Shown here: positions 1 through 10,100 of the stretch, piece by piece
Layout: the number at the start of each line of letters is the position of its first letter
Numbering within the stretch: position 1 is the first letter of the stretch
Assembly: GCF_000233715.2 (NCBI RefSeq)
Contig: NC_021184.1
Span: forward strand, 2,008,001 to 2,072,000
Direction of reading: 5' to 3'
Length of the DNA: 64,000 nucleotides
DNA from: Desulfoscipio gibsoniae DSM 7213
GTDB lineage: Bacteria > Bacillota > Desulfotomaculia > Desulfotomaculales > Desulfallaceae
Made by a program: the position numbers and the translations under genes
The notes under the pieces: model-generated
Database searches by the model: none
Seen by the model: the letters and a program-made list of their open reading frames with translations, nothing else
What the model was told of the DNA's origin: nothing

Positions 1-358
1 TGCAGCCAAGGCCAAGCAGCTAGTGAAGGAAGCAGAAGTTGACTTTTCACTTCTAGATGCTGAAATTGAGAAATTAATCTGGACCTTTACAAACCTGTTC
101 CCCAACTGTCTGCAAATGTCCATTGACATGATGAGGCAAAAGAAGAAATTCTTCTGGGATATGAACAAACTGGCGTACCGTCATTGGCTGGGTACCAATA
201 TGAGCAGTGAGGCGTACCTTGGATTTAACGCATTTAGCACTAAGAGGCTGACTGGCAAGGACACCATTGATTTCATTAAATACCGTCAACTGCTTGCCGA
301 AGCTAAGCCGTTTGACCAGGAATTGGTCGATGCGGTTATGGCGCCGCGTAAAGAATAA
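1..358 (+). CDS. bamA: 6-oxocyclohex-1-ene-1-carbonyl-CoA hydrolase, C-terminal part
   Basis: This is the 3' end of the ring-opening hydrolase of anaerobic benzoyl-CoA degradation (Oah/BamA, crotonase superfamily), which adds two waters and opens the dearomatised ring to a pimelyl-type CoA ester. Reading frame 2 is open from the window edge; about 118 codons are visible and the N-terminal two thirds lie outside. The C-terminal segments LFPNCLQMSIDMMRQKKK and FNAFSTKRLTGKDTIDF are typical of BamA and separate it from ordinary enoyl-CoA hydratases. The next two genes encode the other two steps of the same modified beta-oxidation, which supports the call. Family assignment is from recognition of the conserved tail. 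Confidence 0.88.
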   Translation, partial: AAKAKQLVKEAEVDFSLLDAEIEKLIWTFTNLFPNCLQMSIDMMRQKKKFFWDMNKLAYRHWLGTNMSSEAYLGFNAFSTKRLTGKDTIDFIKYRQLLAEAKPFDQELVDAVMAPRKE

Positions 359-484
359 GGTTGTTTTAAATAATTCCTTTATATTTGATTATGAAAAAGG
401 TGGAGGGGCGAGGCTTAGTCTCTCCGCCTGTTATAATATATAGTCCAAGTTGGCATCTTAATTAGATGTACATGGGGGGATAAT

Positions 485-1249
485 ATGAGTTACAATTTTA
501 TCAAGGTAAGTAATGAAGATGGATTGATTTCCATAACTCTTAACAGCCCGCCACTTAATGTTTTAACTATTCCGATGATGGAGGAATTAGCTGACGCATT
601 TGCATGGGCCAAGGAGCAGTCTGGTAGTCTTATCGTTTTAGGTGCCGAAGGGAAGGCCTTTTCGGCAGGTGTGGACGTTGCTGACCACACGCCGGATAAG
701 GTATCAAGAATGATTGAGGTATTTGACAGCATATTCCATAATATGTATGCCAATGACAAGCCCATTGTGGCAGCCGTTAACGGCGCGGCTTTGGGTGGTG
801 GTTATGAGTTGGTTCTTTTCTGTGATATGGTCGTAGCTTCAGAAAAAGCGAAATTCGGGCAGCCGGAAATTGCTGTCGGCGTATTTCCACCCCTGGCTTC
901 CTATATGCTCCCCAGGTTAACCTCTATGCCCCATGCCATGGAATTGCTTTTGAGTGGTGAAGTATTTAATGCCGCCAAGGCTGATAAGCTGGGACTGGTG
1001 AACACTGTTCTGCCCGTTGATTCCTTTGATGAAGGCGTGATGCAATTTTTACAAAGGTTTATGACCATGAGTCCAATAGTGCTTGCGATGACTAAAAAGG
1101 CTATTAAAGCCGGCCTAAATAAGGGCTTTGTTGATGGTCTAAAGGCTATCGATGATATTTACCTGAATGAATTAATGCCAACCGCGGATGCCGTGGAAGG
1201 ATTAAAAGCTTTTATGGAAAAGCGCAAACCTGTCTGGCAGGGTAAATAA
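485..1249 (+). CDS. dch: cyclohexa-1,5-diene-1-carbonyl-CoA hydratase
   Basis: A 254-residue crotonase-fold protein that should hydrate the cyclic dienoyl-CoA made by benzoyl-CoA reductase to 6-hydroxycyclohex-1-ene-1-carbonyl-CoA (Dch, called BamR in Geobacter). The CoA/oxyanion-hole segments are visible: GKAFSAGVDVADH near residues 57-69 and AAVNGAALGGGYELVLFCD near residues 96-114. Length is normal for the family. The ATG at 485 follows a GGGGGGA ribosome binding site. It lies 126 bases after bamA and 29 bases before the dehydrogenase, so all three are probably co-transcribed. It could in principle be a generic enoyl-CoA hydratase; the operon context makes Dch much more likely. Confidence 0.88.
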   Translation: MSYNFIKVSNEDGLISITLNSPPLNVLTIPMMEELADAFAWAKEQSGSLIVLGAEGKAFSAGVDVADHTPDKVSRMIEVFDSIFHNMYANDKPIVAAVNGAALGGGYELVLFCDMVVASEKAKFGQPEIAVGVFPPLASYMLPRLTSMPHAMELLLSGEVFNAAKADKLGLVNTVLPVDSFDEGVMQFLQRFMTMSPIVLAMTKKAIKAGLNKGFVDGLKAIDDIYLNELMPTADAVEGLKAFMEKRKPVWQGK

Positions 1250-1278
1250 AATTAATATATATAAGGAGGTTTCAGTAT

Positions 1279-2358
1279 ATGACCGTACCGACCAAGATAG
1301 ATACCTGGCAAATGGTGGAACCTGGTAAACTTGTTGAAACCAGTATTGATGTGCCGGCATTGCAAGAGGGCGAAGTACTGGTTGAAATAGCCGGATGCGG
1401 CGTGTGCCATACTGACGTGGGTTATTATTTTGATGGAGTGCCCACAGTAACTAAGCCACCATTGACACTGGGCCATGAAATTAGTGGGGTAGTTGTGGAT
1501 GGTGTTGGTGATTATGCTAAATCATTAATTGGCAAGGAAGTTATTATTCCTGCGGTTATGCCGTGCAATAATTGTGATATCTGTGCTTCGGGACGTGGTA
1601 ATCGTTGCTTAAAACAAAAAATGCCGGGCAACAGTTTAGGTATTTATGGCGGTTTCTCCAGTCATATACCTGTACCGGCTGCTGATCTTTGCGTAGTGGA
1701 AGACCGTAAGGACTTCTCTCTGGAGACATTATCAGTAGTGGCCGATGCCATTACCTCTCCTTATCAGGCCGCCATGAAGGCTGAACTGAAAGAGGGGGAT
1801 TTAGTAGTTGTTACCGGTGCCACCGGGGGCATTGGGGTTTATATGACTCAGATAGCTTCTGTGTTGGGAGCCAAACAGGTGGTGGCCATTGCAAGAAACA
1901 AAGAGAAGTTACAGCGTTCCCTTGACTTTGGGGCCACTTATGCAATAAGTACGCTGGATAAGAGCGTAAAAGATGTTGCGGCTGAATTTAAGGCTTATTG
2001 TAAAGAAAATAAATTACCTTCTGCCGGCTGGAAAATTTTCGAGTGCACCGGTAGTAAAGCAGGACAGGAAATAGCCCTGGCGATACTGTCCTTTGTAGGC
2101 CGGATGATGGTAGTTGGCTACGGCATGCAAAAGGTTGATTATATGCTGTCCAAGTTGATGGCTTTTGATGCTGAGATTATGGGGACGTGGGGCTGCCTGC
2201 CCAAGTATTACCCTGAAGTTATGAAATACGTCCTGGATGAAAAAATTAAAGTTAAGCCGTTTGTAGAATTTCGTCCCATGAGTCAAATAGAGCAGGCTTT
2301 TCAAGAGTCACATGCTGGCAAGCTAACCAAGAGAATTGTATTAACACCAGATTTTTAA
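1279..2358 (+). CDS. had: 6-hydroxycyclohex-1-ene-1-carbonyl-CoA dehydrogenase
   Basis: A 359-residue zinc-dependent medium-chain alcohol dehydrogenase (Had/BamQ) that oxidises the 6-hydroxy product of Dch to 6-oxocyclohex-1-ene-1-carbonyl-CoA with NAD. Visible are the catalytic zinc segment GCGVCHTD (about residues 38-45) with GHE (about 65-67), the structural zinc cluster CNNCDICASGRGNRC (about 96-110), and the Rossmann motif VVTGATGGIGVY (about 175-186). It starts at ATG 1279 behind a perfect AAGGAGG. It is the third gene of the beta-oxidation trio directly upstream of the reductase block. Confidence 0.9.
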   Translation: MTVPTKIDTWQMVEPGKLVETSIDVPALQEGEVLVEIAGCGVCHTDVGYYFDGVPTVTKPPLTLGHEISGVVVDGVGDYAKSLIGKEVIIPAVMPCNNCDICASGRGNRCLKQKMPGNSLGIYGGFSSHIPVPAADLCVVEDRKDFSLETLSVVADAITSPYQAAMKAELKEGDLVVVTGATGGIGVYMTQIASVLGAKQVVAIARNKEKLQRSLDFGATYAISTLDKSVKDVAAEFKAYCKENKLPSAGWKIFECTGSKAGQEIALAILSFVGRMMVVGYGMQKVDYMLSKLMAFDAEIMGTWGCLPKYYPEVMKYVLDEKIKVKPFVEFRPMSQIEQAFQESHAGKLTKRIVLTPDF

Positions 2359-2488
2359 TTATTACAATTGCCTACTTTGCTCGCACAGCTATTAGTTAGT
2401 TATCAACAAACATTAATAACCTATGCGGCTGGATCATAGCTGCAAAGATGCCCAGAGGGACTAAAAAAATACCTAGAGGGGTTTAAAT

Positions 2489-4489
2489 ATGAGGTACGCA
2501 GAGACAGGATATAATTTAGAAGTCGATCTTACCCGAGGCAACATTGAAGTTGTACAAACCGACCCAAGGGACACAGAACTCTATCTGGGTGGCCTCGGGA
2601 CGAACGCTAAGATAATATGGGATAGGGTTCCTCCCGAAGTGGAACCCTTTTCCCCTGATAATCTTTTAATATTTAGCGCTGGTCTTTTATGCGGTACACC
2701 GGCTACCGGTTGTAATCGCACCATTGTAACTTCGATTTCGCCCCAGACCAGGTTATTTGCTTATTCAATGATGGGGGGATTTTGGGCGCCGGAATTGAAG
2801 TATGCCGGTTACGACAAAGTGATCCTACGCGGCAAGTCCCCTAATCTGGTTTATCTATGGATAAACAATGACAAAGTGGAGATACGTGATGCCTCTCATT
2901 TGAAAGGTAAAGGTGCTGTTGAAACTCAAGATTTAATTCGGCAGGAATTAAATGAACCGAAAGCCCAGGTGGCCGCTATCGGTCTGGCCGGTGAAAACAG
3001 AGTCTATTTTGCTTCCATCGAGCAGGGCAGATCCAGTTGCAGCCGGCAAGGATTGGGTGCCGTTATGGGAGATAAAAATGTGAAGGCAATCGCTGTTCGC
3101 GGAACTAGGGATATCAATATCGCTCGTCCGGCTGAAATGATTGGTCTTATCAACGAAGTTTTGGAATATATCAAATGGCGAAATGAAAATCCAATACCAA
3201 ATTATATGCCTATTTTAGCCGGGCTTGGATCACCGCAAGAAATGAAACACGATGACGAAAAGTGGCATACCGAAAATTTCAGCTGGGGTAATGCCCGAGA
3301 ACGCAGAAGAGGTTTTTGGAATGAGGAAATTGCCAAAGACTGGAAAGAAACCATGGCGACTATGCAGCGGCGGACAATCAGCTGCTATAACTGTCCGATG
3401 AGATGCGGGGCAACAATTTCTCCCCCGGGTAAGTCAACATACATGATGAAGTGCTTCTCGAAACTTACCTATACAATGGCCGCTTATTTAGATCTGGAAT
3501 TTGGTCTGGGTATTGCTCAAAGTGCTACGGAGTATGGGGTGGACGGATATTCATGTCCGCAGGTTATGGCTTTCGCTCTTGAGCTTTTAGAAGCCGGTAT
3601 ATTAACCGATAATGATTTCCCTGGCATGCCGTCTGATAACGAAGGTAGATTTTACTGGCTACTTGACAGAATCGTGCGGCGGGAAGGGATCGGGGATATC
3701 TTGGCCAATGGCACCTATTGGGCAGCTCAAAAGATTGGTAATGGCGCAGAAGAATTTGCCCATAATAATATCAAGAAACATGAGCAGTTGCCGCTCAAGC
3801 TAGGCAAGTTGGATCCTATTTATTACCTTATGTATTGCACCAACGAGAAGATAACTATTACCCAAATTGAAGGGAATTTCCCTCAGGCACCGTTTATGAC
3901 AAGGGAGGAGAGGGAAGCGTTTGTAAGCAATTGGATCCAGGTTCCAAATGAAAGGATTAAACAAGTTGTCTTGGAGTGGGAACCGCGTGGAGAAAAATCA
4001 GCTCCCTATTTCCCCACGCCTGATATGTGTTGTGAGATAGTTGACTGGATGGAGAGAATGCACTATATCGATGACGCTCTCGGTATGTGTGCCGGATTGT
4101 CAGCCTTCCCCCTGAAGCCCCCTTATCATATACACAATTACCCGAAAATTATTTCGGCAGCTTCTGGGATCGAAATGGATGAAGAAGTACTGACGCAAGC
4201 AACTAAAAGGTACCGGAATTTGGTTAGAGCCAATAATATAATAAGAGGCATGAGACGAAAAGACGAGGTTCCCCCCGAGGACCACTGGAAGAAAAGATTC
4301 CCCGAGCTTGAGAAGGAACTCTTGGATAAGTATTACAAATTCAAGGGTTGGAATAACGACGGTGTTCCGACGAAAGAGACTTTACATGATTTGGGCTTGG
4401 ATTACGTCGCCGAAGAATTCGAAAAGAGGGGGATCTACTCAGAAACACCTTCCTATGAGATCTTGGCAGAAAAAGAGAAGGAGGTGTAG
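2489..4489 (+). CDS. bamB1: class II benzoyl-CoA reductase catalytic subunit BamB, copy 1
   Basis: A 666-residue aldehyde:ferredoxin oxidoreductase-family tungsten-pterin protein, the catalytic subunit that reduces benzoyl-CoA to cyclohexa-1,5-diene-1-carbonyl-CoA without ATP. The [4Fe-4S] ligands of the family are present as C299-x2-C302-x3-C306 plus C534 in LGMC. C322 sits where the tungsten ligand is described, and the active-site segment at 251-260 (EMKHDDEKWH) carries E251, E257 and H260; the ligand and proton-donor roles are recalled from the Geobacter BamB structure work. Start ATG 2489 follows CTAGAGGGG. bamC1 begins two bases after its stop. Of the two copies in this window, this one is closer to canonical BamB as I remember it. 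Confidence 0.9.
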   Translation: MRYAETGYNLEVDLTRGNIEVVQTDPRDTELYLGGLGTNAKIIWDRVPPEVEPFSPDNLLIFSAGLLCGTPATGCNRTIVTSISPQTRLFAYSMMGGFWAPELKYAGYDKVILRGKSPNLVYLWINNDKVEIRDASHLKGKGAVETQDLIRQELNEPKAQVAAIGLAGENRVYFASIEQGRSSCSRQGLGAVMGDKNVKAIAVRGTRDINIARPAEMIGLINEVLEYIKWRNENPIPNYMPILAGLGSPQEMKHDDEKWHTENFSWGNARERRRGFWNEEIAKDWKETMATMQRRTISCYNCPMRCGATISPPGKSTYMMKCFSKLTYTMAAYLDLEFGLGIAQSATEYGVDGYSCPQVMAFALELLEAGILTDNDFPGMPSDNEGRFYWLLDRIVRREGIGDILANGTYWAAQKIGNGAEEFAHNNIKKHEQLPLKLGKLDPIYYLMYCTNEKITITQIEGNFPQAPFMTREEREAFVSNWIQVPNERIKQVVLEWEPRGEKSAPYFPTPDMCCEIVDWMERMHYIDDALGMCAGLSAFPLKPPYHIHNYPKIISAASGIEMDEEVLTQATKRYRNLVRANNIIRGMRRKDEVPPEDHWKKRFPELEKELLDKYYKFKGWNNDGVPTKETLHDLGLDYVAEEFEKRGIYSETPSYEILAEKEKEV

Positions 4490-4491
4490 AC

Positions 4492-5025
4492 GTGGGTAAG
4501 AAAATCGTCAAAACAATTAAAGTTGATGCAGATAAATGCAATGGTTGCCGGGCATGTGAGGTAATCTGTGCCGCTTTTCACGCCACGCCAAAATACAGCA
4601 GCGTTAATCCAGCGAGGTCACGTATTCAGGTGGTTCGCGATCCAATAAAAGACATCTTTCTTCCTGTATATGCGGGTGAGCTTGCTGCAGCAGAATGTAT
4701 GGGCAGAAACATATATATTCTTGACGGAAGGGAATACGAAGAGTGTGCCTTCTGCAGGGCTTCCTGCCCATCCAGGGATCTTTTTAAAGAACCCGATTCC
4801 GGTCTGCCTCTAAAATGCGATATGTGTGAAGACGATCCACCACAAAAAGAGCCCTTGTGCGTTCAGTGGTGCCTGGAAGAAGCCCTGATTTATGAAGAAA
4901 GGGAAGAGGAAGTTGAAGAAGAAGTAAATCTGAGCGATATGGAGACAGGCTTGCAATCATTAGCAGACAAATATGGCTTACAGAATCTAGTGGATACAAT
5001 AGTTCGAATGGCACAAAAGGATTAA
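4492..5025 (+). CDS. bamC1: benzoyl-CoA reductase Fe-S subunit BamC, copy 1
   Basis: A 177-residue ferredoxin-like protein, the electron-transfer partner that forms the BamBC heterodimer. It has three cysteine groups for about three [4Fe-4S] clusters: CNGCRACEVIC near residue 16, CAFCRASC near residue 85, and CDMCEDDP followed by CVQWC near residues 105-126. It starts with GTG at 4492, with GAGAAGGAGGTG lying inside the end of bamB1, so translation is coupled to the catalytic subunit. An acidic stretch (about residues 130-143, many Glu) precedes the C-terminus. It is clearly paralogous to the gene at 13,910 but substantially diverged. Confidence 0.88.
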   Translation: MGKKIVKTIKVDADKCNGCRACEVICAAFHATPKYSSVNPARSRIQVVRDPIKDIFLPVYAGELAAAECMGRNIYILDGREYEECAFCRASCPSRDLFKEPDSGLPLKCDMCEDDPPQKEPLCVQWCLEEALIYEEREEEVEEEVNLSDMETGLQSLADKYGLQNLVDTIVRMAQKD

Positions 5026-5057
5026 GACATTAATATGAAGGGAGGGAGTAAGAACTC

Positions 5058-6209
5058 GTGGAGACTGAAGCCCCGATCAGAGAGGTCATCGAAGAAATAA
5101 AAGAGAGCGGTGGAGATGCCGTCAAATTCTGTTACCAATGCGGAAAATGCGATACCGTTTGCCCCTGGAACAAGGTAAGAAATTTCAGTATGCGCAAACT
5201 AATCCGGGAAGCAACATTTGGTTTGACAGAAATAGAGCACGAAGAGATCTGGCGTTGTACCACCTGCGGCAAGTGCGTTCAGAGATGCCCCAGGGACGTA
5301 CAGCAGATTAAAAATATGATCGCATTGCGCAGGATGGCCACGGGATATGGTGTATTCCCCACTGCAATCAAGCCTGTCCGCACCGTAAGCGCAGGCCTAA
5401 CCGCAGATGGTAACCCCTTTGGTGAAGATCGCACCAAAAGGGCGGAATGGGCCAAGGGTCACTCTGTAAAAACCTTCGAAGAAGGGATGGAAATATTATA
5501 TTTCCCCGGCTGCTACTTGAGCTATGACGCAAGATTAAAGAAAGTAGCTGTTGCCACAGCCAAAATCCTCAACAAGGCAGGGGTAGAATTCGGGATACTG
5601 GGTGCCGAGGAGAACTGCTGCGGTGAAAGCATCCGCAAGACAGGCAATGAGGATTTATTCAAGCAATTAGCCAGGGAAAACATCAAAACATTTATCGACA
5701 ACGGGGTCAAGAAAATCCTTGTTTCTTCCCCTCATTGCTATCACACCTTCAAGAACGAGTATCCCGAATTCAATGTGCACTTTGAGATAGTGCATATTTC
5801 CCAGTATGTATTCGAACTGATTAATGAGGGAAGGCTTCAGATCAGTAAAGAATATGCTAAAAAAATTACCTATCATGACCCCTGTTACCTGGGCCGGCAT
5901 AATGGCATATATGACGAACCGCGGGGAGTTTTACAGAAGATACCCGGTTTGGAACTGATCGAGCTGCCCGAATCCCGGGAAGATAGCCTTTGCTGCGGTA
6001 TGGGCGGAGGCAGGATCTGGATGGAAACACCCATGTCTGAAAGGTTCGCCAACCTAAGATTAGAGCAAGCTATTGGAGTTGGGGCTCAAGAATTGGTTAC
6101 TGCCTGCCCCTACTGCATCACCAACTTTGAAGATAGCAGGGTAGTCCTGAATTATGATGATGTTATCCAGGTTAAGGACATTACGGAGATCCTCCAAGAA
6201 GTTATTTAG
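5058..6209 (+). CDS. bamD1: BamD, HdrD/HdrC-B-like Fe-S protein, copy 1
   Basis: A 383-residue protein of the heterodisulfide-reductase D type. N-terminally there are two [4Fe-4S] ferredoxin motifs (C25-x2-C28-x2-C31-x3-C35 and a second CTTCGKCVQRC near residue 67). C-terminally there are two CCG (cysteine-rich) domains: FPGCYLS...ENCCGES and HDPCYLG...CCGMGGGR. In the Bam complex it is expected to relay electrons between BamE and BamBC. The GTG start at 5058 follows GAAGGGAGGG. It is almost identical to bamD2 (14,476): by eye about two dozen nucleotide changes over 1,152 bases, whereas flanking paralogues differ far more. Confidence 0.88.
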   Translation: METEAPIREVIEEIKESGGDAVKFCYQCGKCDTVCPWNKVRNFSMRKLIREATFGLTEIEHEEIWRCTTCGKCVQRCPRDVQQIKNMIALRRMATGYGVFPTAIKPVRTVSAGLTADGNPFGEDRTKRAEWAKGHSVKTFEEGMEILYFPGCYLSYDARLKKVAVATAKILNKAGVEFGILGAEENCCGESIRKTGNEDLFKQLARENIKTFIDNGVKKILVSSPHCYHTFKNEYPEFNVHFEIVHISQYVFELINEGRLQISKEYAKKITYHDPCYLGRHNGIYDEPRGVLQKIPGLELIELPESREDSLCCGMGGGRIWMETPMSERFANLRLEQAIGVGAQELVTACPYCITNFEDSRVVLNYDDVIQVKDITEILQEVI

Positions 6210-6223
6210 AGGAGCAGCTAAAC

Positions 6224-7018
6224 ATGCAAAAATCTGGAGTATCAGATATTAAAGGTGTCGCTGCAAACATAGTTTGTTATCGCTTTTCGGACGAGGGATG
6301 GTCCAGGACCTCAGTTTATGTGCCCAGCGAGATGGAGCTTACAATTTATGTAAATCAGCAGGAACTGGTCACCATCCTTTGCACTCCAACCAAGCTTAAT
6401 AGTCTTGTCCTGGGATTCCTGTATGGAGAGGGAATCATCTCTAGCATCGACGATGTGGTGAGCATGCGGATGTGTGAGGATGTATCGCTGGCCGATGTGA
6501 GGCTTAAAAACACCGAGTGTAAACTGCCGGCGCAGCGGACGATCACCTCCGGGTGTGGTGGCGGTGCAACCTTCACAGCTCGCGGACAGAGGGTTGATTC
6601 GAGTCTTGTTGTCACACCGATGGAAGTACTGTCATTAATGAAACAACTTCTAGAGCAGATGGATCTGTATCGACTAAGTGGTGGAGTGCACACTTCAGCC
6701 CTGTCTGATACCAGGAACCTGCTGGTAGTGGCTGAGGATATAGGACGGCATAACACCTTGGACAAAATCCAGGGCGAATGTCTGTTGAGGGAACTAGCAA
6801 CCAGAGACCGACTGCTATTAACTACCGGCCGCATTTCGTCGGAGATGTTACTCAAAGCGTCAAAGATGCAAACCCCGGTTGTTGTTTCGCGGCACTCACC
6901 GACAGGGAGCGCCGTTTCGCTTGCTCATGATCTGGGCATTGCCCTGGTCGGCCATGCGCGCGGAGGCCGGCTGCAGGTGTATTCCCACCCGGAGCGACTT
7001 GGCTGCTCAACAGATTAA
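6224..7018 (+). CDS. fdhD: FdhD-like sulfurtransferase (tungsten/molybdenum cofactor sulfuration)
   Basis: A 264-residue FdhD family protein. FdhD carries persulfide sulfur from a cysteine desulfurase to the metal of bis-pterin enzymes such as formate dehydrogenase. Recognisable blocks are the N-terminal LTIYVNQQELVTILCTP, the conserved-cysteine segment TSGCGGG (C111), GGVHTSAL, EDIGRHNTLDKI, TTGRISSEMLLKA and SRHSPTGSAVSLA. Only a single Cys is seen where Escherichia coli FdhD has a CxxC pair. No formate dehydrogenase gene is near; it sits 14 bases after bamD1 inside the tungsten-enzyme cluster, which suggests (inference) that it matures BamB. A decayed copy occupies the same position in the second block. 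Confidence 0.88.
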   Translation: MQKSGVSDIKGVAANIVCYRFSDEGWSRTSVYVPSEMELTIYVNQQELVTILCTPTKLNSLVLGFLYGEGIISSIDDVVSMRMCEDVSLADVRLKNTECKLPAQRTITSGCGGGATFTARGQRVDSSLVVTPMEVLSLMKQLLEQMDLYRLSGGVHTSALSDTRNLLVVAEDIGRHNTLDKIQGECLLRELATRDRLLLTTGRISSEMLLKASKMQTPVVVSRHSPTGSAVSLAHDLGIALVGHARGGRLQVYSHPERLGCSTD

Positions 7019-7035
7019 GTACTGTAAATATGACA

Positions 7036-7091
7036 GGGGACACACCTCATCTTTTTGAGTACAAGTTTGGGGTAGTCGGAAGAATGTCCCC
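7036..7091. repeat. short dispersed repeat with GGGGACA/TGTCCCC ends
   Basis: A 56-base element between fdhD and bamE1 bounded by GGGGACACACCT and GAATGTCCCC, so its ends are inverted repeats. A second copy lies at 19,932-19,983 between bamF2 and bamG, and the exact 13-mer AGGTGTGTCCCCT recurs in the other orientation at 42,421. It contains no start codon with a ribosome site. Confidence 0.6.
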
Positions 7092-7114
7092 AATTACTGG
7101 TGAGGTGATAGAAA

Positions 7115-10100
7115 GTGGAAGAACAAATGAGAGAAAAAATCGAGCAACTCTGCAAAAGCCGAGGCGACAGTAACTTTGGCGACGTAATGATAGTAGGCGG
7201 CGGAATCAGCGGCATACAGGCCTCCCTGGACCTGGCCACCGCCGGTTTTAAAGTCTACCTGGTGGAAAAAGCGCCCAGCATCGGCGGCCATATGGCCCAG
7301 CTGGACAAAACCTTTCCCACTAACGACTGCTCCATGTGAATACTCTCGCCCAAGCTGGTCGAGGTCGGCCGGCATCAAAACATAGAAGTCTTCACCTATA
7401 CCGAAGTAGAAAAAGTAGTAGGGGAAGCTGGAAACTTCAAAGTAACATTAAACAAAAAGCCCAAATATATCGACGAGAGCCAATGCACGGGCTGTACCAC
7501 CTGCGTAGAATACTGCCCGGTCCAATACCCGGACCAATTCAACCAGGAAATATCAAACAACAAAGCAGTCCACATCTACTTCCCGCAGGCTATACCACTC
7601 GTCGCCTATATAGACGAAAGCTGTCTATACCTTAAAGAAAATAAATGCCGTATCTGCGAAGGCGTATGTAAAAACAACGCCATCGACTTCAATCAAACGG
7701 CGGAGACAAAAGAAATAAACGTAGGCGCGATAATCCTGGCCACTGGCTTTGAACCCTATGATCCAAAAGAGCGTGCGGAATATCGCTACGGCGAATTCGA
7801 GAACGTCATAACCAGCATGGACTTTGAGCGGCTGCTGAGCTCAACCGGACCATACTCAGGTGAAATACTGCGCAACTCAGACAAAAAACATCCCCATAAA
7901 ATAGCCTGGATCCAATGCGTCGGCTCCAGACAAGTAACCCCGGGCGGCAACAGCTATTGTTCAGCCGTATGCTGCACCTATGCTCAAAAACACGTAATCT
8001 TAACCAAAGACCACGACGCAGAAGCCGAGTGCACCATATTCCATAACGACATCCGCTCCTACGGCAAGGACTTTGAGCAATTCTATGAAAGAACAGCCAA
8101 CCTGCCCGGAGTCCGGTTTATCAGAAGCTACACATCAATAGTGCGCGAAGACCCGGAAACCAAAAACGTCACAGTACGCTACTCCACCACCGACGATGGA
8201 GTAAAAGAAGAAGAATTCGATATGGTAGTACTATCAGTCGGATTAAATCCCCCGGTCGACGCGCAAGGCATAGCCAAAAAATTCGGCATAGAACTAAACA
8301 ACCATGACTTTTGCAAAATCAACCCCGTCAACCCAATGGAGACCAACAGACCCGGGATATATGTAAGCGGAGCCTTCCAGGGCCCTACAGACATACCCGA
8401 ATCAGTCTTCAGCGCCAGCGGAGCCGGCTCCCAATGCGGAGAACTCCTGGATTACAGGCGGGGAAATCTGGCTAAAGAAAGGATATATCCTCCGGAACAG
8501 GATGTCTCCCAAGAAGAGCCGAAGGTAGGAGTATTTGTATGCCATTGTGGAGCTAACATCTCCAGAATAGTAAACGTACCATCAACAGTAGAATATGCAC
8601 TAACCTTACCCAACGTCGTCTACGCCCAGGAACAACTGTTTTCATGCGCCACCAACTCCGCCCAGGAAATAACAGACATGATCAAAGAAAAAGGACTCAA
8701 CCGGGTGGTAGTCGCCGCCTGCTCCCCCAGGACCCTGGAACCGTTATTCAGGGACACCCTTCGGGAAGCGGGAATAAACCAATATTACTACGAAATGGCC
8801 AACATCAGAGAACATAACTCCTGGGTTCACGCCAAAGAAAAAGAAGCAGCCACCCAAAAAGCCAAAGACATAATCCGCATGTCGGTGGCGCGGGCTACCC
8901 ATTTAGAACCCTTACAGGAATTTGACCTGCCGGTAAACAAAACCGCATTAGTAGTAGGCGGCGGTATAGCCGGCATGAACTGCGCACTCTCCATAGCCAA
9001 CCAGGGACATCAAGTCTACCTGATCGAAAAAGCAACAGACCTGGGCGGAATCGCGCGAAAACTGCATTATACCCTGGAAGGCCTGGATGTACAATCGTAC
9101 TTGCGTGAACTTGAACGCAAAGTATATCAAAACCCACTGATACACGTATATACCAGCGCCACCATCCTGGAAGCCACCGGCTACATCGGCAACTTCGTAA
9201 CCAAAGTCAAGTCCGACCGGGGCGTAACAGAAATAAAACATGGCGCAGCCGTCATCGCCATCGGTGCAGATGTATACAAACCCACCGAATACCTTTACGG
9301 AGAAGACGACCGGGTAATGACCCACCTGGAACTGGAAGAACAAATCGCCGGACAAGACCAAAGGCTCATTGACGCCGAAAGCCTAGTCATGATCCAATGC
9401 GTGGGCTGCAGAAACGAAGACAGAAAATACTGCAGCCGGGTATGCTGCAGCGAATCCATAAAGAACGCCCTAAAACTAAGAGAACTAAACCCCGAAATGG
9501 ACATCTACATTCTTTTCAGAGATATGAGAACATACGGACTCAAAGAAGATTATTACCGTGAAGCGGCAAGTAAAGACATAAGATTCATCCGCTACGAGCC
9601 GCAGGATAAACCAGAAGTAGAAGTCGGCGAATCGGATGAAGGCCGGCCCGTTCTAAAGGTAACCGTAACCGATCCCATTTTAGGCAAAAAGCTTGAAATA
9701 GATGCCGATACAGTAGCACTAGCTGCTGCTGTCATACCCTCAGCAGCAACCAAAGAAATAGCCGATTTATTCAAAGTAACCCTGAGCCCCGACGGCTTCT
9801 TCAAAGAAGCCCACGTCAAATTAAGACCTGTAGAATTCGGCACAGACGGCGTTTACCTATGTGGACTGGCACACTATCCCAAGCTAATACCGGAAACCAT
9901 AAACCAGGCTTACGGAGCAGCCGGCCGGGTCTTAACGCTGCTCTCGCGTGACACAGTCGTCGCCTCGGGCTCAGTATGCGAAGTAAATGAGAAAAAATGC
10001 ATGGGCTGCGGAGCATGTTCCTCGGTATGTACCTATGGCGCCATAGAACTTCGCGAAACACGACAGAGCAAAAAGGCAGTAGTAAATCCTGTGCTCTGCA

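Noticed and set aside
359-484. Attenuator between bamA and dch (GGTGGAG/CTCCGCC stem)
   Set aside because: The stem is short and lacks a T-run; the genes are likely one transcript.
6355-6855. 166-codon minus-strand frame inside fdhD
   Set aside because: Antisense shadow of a well-conserved gene.
7336-7635. 99-codon plus-strand frame after the bamE1 UGA
   Set aside because: It is out of frame with bamE1; the bamE1 frame itself stays open and conserved through this region.
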